This document shows positions 54,495-64,000 of a DNA stretch of 64,000 bases, in pieces. The stretch's first letter is position 1. Every line of letters begins with the position of its first letter. The stretch covers positions 2,602,001 through 2,666,000 of the forward strand of contig JBBPUQ010000010.1 of assembly GCA_038501195.1 (NCBI GenBank). The letters are read 5' to 3'. The notes beneath the pieces are model-generated. The model was given only the letters and a program-made list of their open reading frames with translations, ran no database searches and was not told where the DNA came from. Made by a program: the position numbers and the translations under genes. This DNA comes from Nemania diffusa. Taxonomy: Eukaryota > Ascomycota > Sordariomycetes > Xylariales > Xylariaceae.

Positions 54495-57400
54495 TTAAAG
54501 TTTTTTTTTTTATATAATAATTTTAATTTTAATATTAATTAATTTTTTATTTTTTTTTTTATTATTTAATTAATTTATATATATTTTTATTTATATAATT
54601 AGTTTATTTATATTAATTAGTTTTTTTAATATTTATTAAGTTATTTTTATTATTAATTTAATATATTTTTATAATTTTATAATTTTTATATATTTTTTAA
54701 AATAATATAATATTAATTATAAATTGTTTTTTTTATATAATTTTTCATTTAATTAAATATTTATATAAAAATTTAAAATTAATATATATAACTAATAATA
54801 TAATTAATAATTTTATTATATAAATAATTTTTTAAAAAGTTATATTAAATATAATAATATAATTAAATTTATTAATTATATTATATAATTTATTTATATT
54901 TAATTAAATTTTAATAAATAATATTATTTTTAATTATAAAAATATTTTTTATATAACTTTTATTAATTAATATAATTATAAATTTAATTTAAAAACTTAA
55001 ATTTTTATTATTTATAAATATTTTATTAATAAAAATAAAAATTTTTATATAATTAAAATTTAAACATATATATTATAGTTTTTATTATATATTATTAATT
55101 TATTATTATATTTATATATTTAATATTTTAATATTATTTTTTAACAACTTTTAAATTAATATTATAATTAATAAATTATATAATATTTTTAATGAATATA
55201 TAAATATAATATATATTTTTTAAATTTATTAAATAATATATTATTAAAAATAATGTTTTATATTAAAATTAATTATATATAACTATTTAATTTATTTTTA
55301 TTAAATAAATAAAAAATTTTATTTATTTATTTAAATTTTATTTTTGTTAAATGTAATAAAATATTTAAATATTAATTTCATTTTTAATTTTATATAAAAT
55401 AATAGTTTAATTTTTTTTTTATATAAAAATTTTTTAAATATAATGTTAAAAATATTATTTATTTAAAGTTTTATAATTATAAATTTATTAAGTTTTTTTT
55501 TAATATATAATAAATATAAATTATATATAAATATTTTTATATTTAATTTTTAATAATAATATTTATATTAAATTTTATATTAATATAATTTTAATTTAAT
55601 TAATTTATATAATAGTTATATAATTTAAAATATAATATTTATTAAATTTTTATTTTTTAGTTTTTTTAATAAATAAATATAAATTTTTTTATTTAATTTA
55701 TTATATAATTATATATATATTTAAAAAATATTTTATAATTTTATATATATATTATAGTTTTAAATAAATAATAGTTTTAAAATTATAATAAATTATTAAT
55801 TTATATATTAAATTATTAATATTTATATAAAAATTTAAACTTTATTATTATTTTTATAATTTTATATAATTAATTTAAACTTTTTATATAATTTAATTAT
55901 TTTATTTTTAACTTTTTATATAAATTTAATTTAAAAAATTTTTATTTAATTATATTAATTTAAATTATATTATATAAATTAAAATATATTTTAAATTATT
56001 AATATATTTATTTTAATTATATTTAATTATTTAAAAAATATATTAAATATAATAATTATATTGTTTTATTTTAATTATATAATTAAAATATAATTATTAA
56101 TTTTTTTTAATATAAAATATTAATTATTAATAAATATAAATAATTTTTTTCATTTATTTTTATATTAAAATTATAACTATTTAATAATTTAAAAAAAGTT
56201 ATATAAAAAGTTATTTGTTTTATATAATAAATTAAATATAGTTTTTTATTAATAATATAATTTAATTTATATATAATAAAACTTAGTTAATTTATTTATT
56301 ATATTAATTATAAAAACTTTATATAATTTTATTTAATTTTTTTATTTTTTTTAATATTATAATTTTATTTTAAAAAAATAAAAAAAATATTTTATATAAT
56401 AATATTAATTTATTTTTAATTTATATAATTTAATTAATATTAATTTTTATTTAAATATTTTTTAATATTTTTATAATTTTTTATATAGCTTTTATTTTTT
56501 AAATAATTTTTAATAAAAAAAATAAATTATTATTAATTTTAAAATAAGCTTTAAAAATTAATAAAATAAATATAAAATTATTTAATTTAATTATATTATT
56601 TAAAACTTTTATAACTATTTATAATATTATTTTTTTATTTATATAATAATTGATTTTTTTATATAAAATATTAAATATATAATAAAATAATATATATATT
56701 TATTTAACTTTTTTAATAGTTTAATATATTTCAATAAATATTTTTTTATATAAAATTTTAATTAATTATATATTATTATAAAATTTTTTAAATAAAAAAT
56801 TTATATTAAAGTTATATATAATATAATTAAATAGTTTTTAATATATTAAAATTTAATATTAATATAATATATTTTAAATATTATATATATTTAAAATTTT
56901 TAAAAATTTAGCTATTTAAAATAAAATATTTATATTAATTATATATAAAATTAATTATTTATTAATTTATATAATATTAATTATAATTTTATAATTAAAA
57001 TTATATTTATTTTTTAATAAAAATTTAAATTTTTTTAAAGTTTAATTATATAATTAATAATAATAATAAAACTTTTTAATTTTTTAAAATATTAAAATAT
57101 TAATATTATTATATTTAGTTTTTTATAATAGTTTTATAAGTTTTTTTATATAAAAATATTTAAATTAATAATATAATTTTTAAAATTTTTATTTTATAAA
57201 ATAATTTATAACTTTTAATTAGTTAATATTAAAAAATAAATATTTTTATTTTTATATAATTAATATTGTTATATTATTTTATTATATAATTATATTTTAT
57301 ATATTGTTAAAATAAATATATAATCGATTTATATTTTAAAATAATAATAAAAATAAAATTAATATATTTAAAATATAAAATTTAATCGATTTAATAAATA

Positions 57401-59714
57401 TTAAAATTATTATAATATTTATAACTTTAAAACTTTTAATATTATTAAATTAAATTATTATATTATTTAAAGTTTAATTTATTTATATAAAAAAGTTTTT
57501 TTATATAAAAACTTTAGTTTAAACTTTTTTAATAATTAAAATTTTAATTATATTAATATTTTATAAAATATTTTAATATTTTATATTATATTAATTATTT
57601 AAATAAAAATTATTTAATATTAATATTTAATTTTAAATATATATATTTTTTTTATTATATAATAAAAATATATTAAATTTATTAAAAATTAAATTAAATT
57701 ATTTTATTTTTAGTTTTAAAATTTAAATTATTATTAAATTTATTATTATATAAAAAATTTTTATTATTTTTATAATTTAATATAAATATATTATATTTTT
57801 TATATAATAAAACTTTTTATTTTAAAATATTATATGTAATAAAATATTGCTTTTTTATTTTCGATTTTTTTTATTAATTATAATTAATAAATTAACAATT
57901 AAGTTTTTTATAAATAAAGTATTTTTTATTACTTTTATTATTTTTATTATATAATTATTATAATTTTTAATAAAAGTTTTTTTTAAAATTATAATTATAT
58001 AATTGTTTTAAATATTTAATATTATATTATTTATTAATAAAATAAATATTTATTATATAATAATAATTTATTTTTTAATTAAAGAAAATCTATAATATTA
58101 TTTATAAATTAAAAAATAATGTTTTATATATAAATTTTTAATTAATTAAAATAAATTTAAATTTAAATATATTAAAATATATTTATATAACTATTATATA
58201 AAATAATATTTTTTTATAATAATTAAATTTTAAAATATATTATATAAATTAAAATTTATTAATTATATTTTTTAATATTTTAAATATTATTTTTATTAAA
58301 TTATTTTATTTTATTTATATTAAAATAATAACAATTACTTGATTTAATATTAATTATAATTAATTGTTATATTAAAATAATTATTAAATATTATATAAAT
58401 TTTATTTTATTTATATATTAAACTAATATAATTAAAATAATATTATTTAGCTTTTTTTTTTAATATAAAAAAAAATATTATATAATATTATTTTTTAATA
58501 ATTTTAAATCAATAATATAATAAAATAAAAATTTAAATTTTATTATATAATATATTATATAATTTATTACTATAATTTTAATTAAATCGCTATATTTTAA
58601 TAAATATAATAAATTAAATTATTTTAATTAAACTATTATAAATAATTTAAATAAAAAAAAATTTATATAATTAACTTTTATATATAAATAAAAATATAAA
58701 ATATATTATAAAAATTTTAAAAATAAATATAAGTTTTTAAATTTTTATTTATATAAAAAAAATAAATATTTAATTATTTATATTAAATATTAAAATATAT
58801 ATTAATATTGTTAGCTTTAATATAACTAGTTATAATATTAAATAGTTTATTTATATAATTAAAAGTTTTAATATATTTATTAATATAAATATTAAAACTA
58901 TTTATATAAATATATTATTATTTAAATCTTTATTGTTTTTATTTATATATTTTTTAATAATATATAAAAGTTTATTTTTAAACAATCTTTTATATATTTT
59001 AATATTTTTATTATTTTTAATAATAGTAATAAATTTTTTTTAAAATATATAATTAATATTTATTAATATTAGTTTTATTTAATTATTAAAATTTATTATA
59101 AATATTTATATAAACTATTTACTTTTAATTTTTAATTATATATAGTTTTATAAATATTTTATAAAATATATTATTAATTATAAAAATTTAATAAATTAAT
59201 TAAAATTAATAATTATATTTTAATATTTAAAATCGATTTATTTTTTTTTAATTTTTATTTAAATATTATTATTTTTAATTATATTTTTATATATAAATTT
59301 ATTTTTATTATATAAAACTATTAATTTATTGTTTTAAATTTATTTAATTGTTATAATTATAGTTACTATAGTTGTTTTTGTTATAAATATTAATATAATT
59401 ATAAAAAATAATAAAATAAAAAAAATAAAATAAATAAAATAATTAAAAAAATAAATATATAAAATAATTTATAGTTTTATTAATTTTTATATAAAAATAA
59501 TTAAATTATTATATAAAACTAATTTTAATTTTATAATAATTAAATTTTTTTTATTTAATAGTTAATTTAATATATTTTTAACTAATTAATATAAATAATA
59601 GTTTATTTTTTATATAAAAAAAAAAAATAAAATATAAAAATTATTTTTAATAATAACTAGTTTTTACTTTTTTATTTTATTAATTTATAATTATATTTTA
59701 TAATTATTAATTAA

Positions 59715-60031
59715 TATTAATAAAACTTTTTATATATATATATATAAAAAGATTTAAAATAATTTATAAAATTTTAAATTTATTTTTAAATTTTAAAGTT
59801 TTATATTAATTTATATATATATTTTATAAAAAGAAATATAACTAAAAAAATTATATATAAATTATTTATATATATATATATATAAAATTTATAAATTTTA
59901 TAAATTTTATAAATTTTAATAAATTTTTATATTTTTTATTTATTTAATTATTTAATAAAAGTTTTAGTTTAAGTTTTAGTTATATATATTTAATATATAT
60001 ATATAAATTTTATTAAATTATTAATTTAACA
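59715..60031. repeat. Right LTR of F (317 bp)
   Basis: Nine bases longer than its partner because of one extra tttataaat-type unit, probably replication slippage. It ends aaca, as an LTR should. Confidence 0.8.
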
Positions 60032-63000
60032 TTAATTATATAATATTATTAAATTAATTTATTTAGTTTTTTTTTATATTATTAATTAATTTTATTAAGT
60101 TTAATTTTAAAAAAATATATTTTTTTTTTATAAATTTTTAAAACTAAAAATAATAAATTAAATTATAAATTAATTTATATTTTATTTTTATAATAGCTTT
60201 TTTAATTTTATTTTTAAATTTAAAACTATTATTATATTTTAATTTAATTAAAATATTATATTATTTAAAAATTTTATAATTTAAAAATTTATAAATATTT
60301 TTTATAGTTTAATTTTTTAAAGTTATAGCTTTTAAATAATTAAAAAACTTATAATAAATTTTAATAATATATTTATAATTATTTTATAATAATATAATTT
60401 AAATATTTATAATTTAAAAAATTAAAAAATTTATAAATATATTTTAATAATGTTTTTTTTTAAGCTTTTTTTTTAAGCTTTTTAATATAATATATATAAT
60501 TTAATTATTTTTAATATATTTTTATAAAAACTTTTTTAATAATATTATTAAATAATTTATTAAATTGTGTTTTTTTTACTTTAATATATAAAATTATTAT
60601 AATAAATTTAAATTATTTATTTTTATAATACTTTAATATTTAATATTTTATAAAATAAATATTTTTTTATTGCTTTTTTTTATAATTTATTATTTTAAAT
60701 AAAATGTTTTAAAGTTTATTTTTTAAAACTAGTTTTATATTAAATATTATTTATAATATTTAAATATTTAAAAATAATTAAATATTTAATTATAATAAAA
60801 CTTTATAGTTTTTTTTTTTTTTAATAGTAATAATAATTTAATAAAGTTTATATTATTTAAAAAAAATAGCTTTTGTTATTTTTAACTTTTTTTTTTATTT
60901 TATAAAACTATTTTTTATTTATAAACTTTTATTATAATAATATTAAAAACTTTTAAAAAAAAATTTTAAAAATTATATTAATTTTATATTAATAAATAAT
61001 TAAAAAAAATCGATATAATATTTAATTAAATATTAATAAAGTTGTTAATATTGCTTTTTTATTTATTGTTTTTTTTATTAAATAGTTTTAATAGTTTTTT
61101 TAATAAGTTATTTATAATAATATATTTTTTATTAACTATATAATAAATTTTAAAATTAAATATTTTAATATAAATAATTTATTATATTAAAATTATATTA
61201 AATAAAATAAAAAAATTATTATTAAATTAAATAATTAATATTTTAATATTAGTTTTTAAATAAAAATATATTTTATAAAAATAATTTTATAAATGTTTTA
61301 ATATTTATATTATTATTAAATATTTTTTTTTAATTATATTATAATTTAATTTTATATTTTTTTAATATTTTAATTTATATTAAGTTAATTTTATTATATT
61401 ATTAATAAATTAAATAAAAATAACTTTTTAATTAATATTAAAAATATTTTCTTTTATTTATATAAATTTATTTTTATAATTTAATATAATTAAAATAAAA
61501 GTTTTAATAAAAATATTTTTAAATTTTATTATAACTTTATAATAAAGTTTTTTTTATATAAAAAAAATATTTTTATAAATTAATATAATTAAAAGTTAAA
61601 TAATAATTAAATATTTTTTTATTTAAATATAATAATATATTATAATTTTTTAAAAAAAACTTTATATAAATAAAATTTATATATTTAAATTATTTTATAA
61701 TTTTAATTATTTTAATTTTTATTAATTTTTAATTATAAATATTATATATATAGTTTATTATTTTTATAAAAATTTAATATTATTTATTTTTAATATTATT
61801 TATAATTAAATTAATTAATTTAATATTTAATAAAATAACATTAATATTTTTTATATATTTTATTATAAATTAATAAATTTTAAAAGTAATTTTTTAAGTT
61901 TTATAATAAAAAATAAAACTTTTAATAATTATATTATTAAAAAAAAGCTTATATAAAACTTTTAATAAAACTTTTAAAAAATAAATAATAAAATTAATAT
62001 ATTTTTAAAATAAAAAAATTATTTAAAATATTTTAAAAAATATAAAAAAAACAATATATATATAATTATATTTATTTAAAAATATTTAATTATAATTAAA
62101 AAAAAAATTAACAATTAATAAAACTTTATATATAGCAAAATTTTTAATAAATTTATTACAATTTTTAAAAAAACTAATATTTTTTATTAAAATATTATTT
62201 AATTTAATAATTAAATTAATTAATTAAAATTTTTTATTTATTTTTTTTATTATAAATTAAATGTTATAATAAAATAAATAAAACTTTTTAAAAACTTTAT
62301 TTTTAAATTATATTTTAAATATTTTAATAATTTTTTTTTTAAAAAAACTAAAAATTAAAACTTTTTTTATTTATTATATTTTATAAAAAACTATTTTAAT
62401 TTTATATAAAAATATAATTTTATTTTTAAGTTTATTTATTTTAAAAAAGTTTTAAGTTAATATTATTTTTTATTTAAATAAAATTTTTAATAATATTGTT
62501 TTTTTTAACTTTATAAACTTTATATTTTTTAAATTTTTAATTAATTTTATTATATATTTTAATATTAATTTAATATTTTTTATTATTTTAAAAAATTTTA
62601 ATTAAATTTAAATAAATATTTTTAAAAATAAAAATTAAATAAATAAATTAATATTTAAAAAAATTAATTTTTTTAATATTAATAAATTTATTAATTAATT
62701 AATATAATTATTATTTTTTTATAAATTATTAAAATTAATATTTTTAAAATATAAATTATTAATATATAATTTTTAAATTAATATATATTTATTTAATTTA
62801 AAATTAGTTTTTTTTTTTTTTTTATATATTTTTTTTTTTTAAATTATTTTTTTTAAATTATAAATATTAAAAAATATAAATTTATTTAATAAAACATTAT
62901 TTTAAAAATTTATTTTTTTTGCTTTATTTTTATATATTATATTAATATTAAATATATTTTTTTTTTATATATTAATATTATAATTTATATATTTATTTTA

Positions 63001-64000
63001 TTTAATATTATAAAGTTATAATATTTTAATTTTTTATAAAATTTTTAATATAATAGTTTTTATAATATTAATAAAATTTATATTTAAAAAAATTATTAAA
63101 ACTTTTTTATTATTTTTAAAACTAATATTTTAAATTATAATAATATTTTTAAAATTAACATTTTTTTTATATAAAACTTTATTTAAATTTAAATTTATAT
63201 TTATTAAAAATAATATAAAATTTAATAATATATAATTATTTAATAATAGTTTATTTTTATTTATTTAATAAAATAATAAATTATATTTAATTTTATAAAA
63301 GTTTTATTAATTTATATTTAAATTAATTATAAACTATATTTTTATTTAAAAAAGTTTTTTATTATTATTTATTAAAATTTTTAATAAATAAATAGTTTTT
63401 AGTTTTTTAATAAATTAATAATATTAATAATATTAATTTAAGTTTTTTTTTTAAAAACAAAACTAAAAATAAAAATATAAATATTTTTAAATTATATATT
63501 ATATATATAATATTTTTTATTATAATATAAAAATATTTTTATATATATAATAAAATTTATATTTAATAAAAATAAAAAAATAACAATTATAGCTTTAATA
63601 ATATATAAAGCTAATTTAATATTTTTTTTTATTAATAAAACTTTTATTTTAATTATTTTTTTATAAATAATATAAAACTTTTGTTTTATAAATTTTTTTT
63701 AAATTAGTTTAATTTTTTTTATAAAAAAATAATATTTAATAATATAATTGTTTATTATAATATTTAATTAAATTTTTATATTAATAATAATAATAATTAA
63801 TTTATTAACTTTATTATAATTTATAATAATTATAATTTTAAAATATAATTAAATAAAATTTAAAATAAACTTTATAATTGTTAATATTAAATAAATTATA
63901 ATAATTAAAATTTTATAAAAAAACTTTTAAATTATTTATTTTTAATTTAATTTAATTATTATAATTATAATATAAAAATGTTTAAATTTAAATTTTTTAA
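60032..64000. other. AT-rich host sequence to the end of the window
   Basis: Nearly 4 kb of almost pure A+T starting with the ttaat duplication of F. Short palindromic bits such as the two aagctt-containing units near 60,460-60,480 occur, but I found no LTR partner, coding motif or unique gene. The AT block continues past the window. Confidence 0.5.

Larger units (their letters stand above)
54187..60031. mobile_element. F: 5.8-kb LTR element
   Basis: Direct repeats at 54187-54494 and 59715-60031 bound a 5,845-bp unit flanked by the 5-bp duplication ttaat (54182-54186 and 60032-60036). Its length is shorter than the Gypsy elements here and would suit a Ty1/Copia element, but no coding motif is legible, so superfamily and orientation are undecided. 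A slightly G+C-richer patch near 59,330-59,400 is the best place to look for conserved sequence. Confidence 0.75.

Noticed and set aside
5220..64000. Whole block as mitochondrial, apicomplexan or otherwise naturally AT-rich genome
   Set aside because: It joins gene DNA of normal composition and contains LTR retrotransposons whose differences are directional C-to-T and G-to-A changes, the mark of RIP in a fungal nucleus.
5220..64000. CRISPR array, tRNA, rRNA or telomere repeats
   Set aside because: No spaced identical repeats, tRNA box motifs, rRNA signatures or TTAGGG-type arrays were seen; apparent repetition is explained by LTRs and AT bias.

Overview
The window looks like nuclear DNA of a filamentous ascomycete (Pezizomycotina) with very strong repeat-induced point mutation (RIP). 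A short stretch of ordinary composition (1 to about 5,220) holds two protein genes, both on the minus strand: a 3CxxC-type zinc-binding protein (1165-1725) and a two-exon gene of unknown function (3421-4284). At about 5,220 the composition drops within roughly 100 bp to almost pure A+T and stays there to base 64,000. I see no functional gene in that block.

The AT block is not featureless. By matching long terminal repeats (LTRs), target-site duplications (TSDs) and surviving polymerase motifs by eye, I resolve it into a nested stack of LTR retrotransposons in an older AT-rich host. (1) A1, family A, minus strand, 8742-30249, with 237/240-bp LTRs and TSD ttat. It is split by two insertions: A2, family A, plus strand, 10157-16865, with two 237-bp LTRs and TSD ttta; and B, minus strand, 17689-25802, with 275/276-bp LTRs and TSD taaat. 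With both removed, A1 is about 6,676 bp against 6,709 bp for A2. (2) C1, probably minus strand, 31039-45561, with two 310-bp LTRs and TSD attat. It is interrupted by a solo LTR of its own family (32293-32602, inverted, TSD attaa) and by D, minus strand, 36503-43729, with two 302-bp LTRs and TSD tatt. (3) E, 46498-53571, with two 180-bp LTRs. (4) F, 54187-60031, with 308/317-bp LTRs and TSD ttaat. The segments 5220-8741, 30250-31038, 45562-46497, 53572-54186 and 60032-64000 are residual host sequence that I could not assign.

A2, B and D are Ty3/Gypsy elements: degraded reverse transcriptase is legible in each. A2 keeps a CCHC knuckle, the reverse transcriptase box and an integrase D(35)E triad remnant in one frame. 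The decay is almost purely C-to-T and G-to-A. Frames survive while catalytic Asp and Glu codons have become Asn and Lys, and many Gln and Trp codons have become stops. Inner insertions keep visibly more G+C than the elements they interrupt, so base composition works as a relative clock. The whole block is a candidate RIP-made AT isochore, possibly centromeric or subtelomeric; sequence alone cannot decide which.
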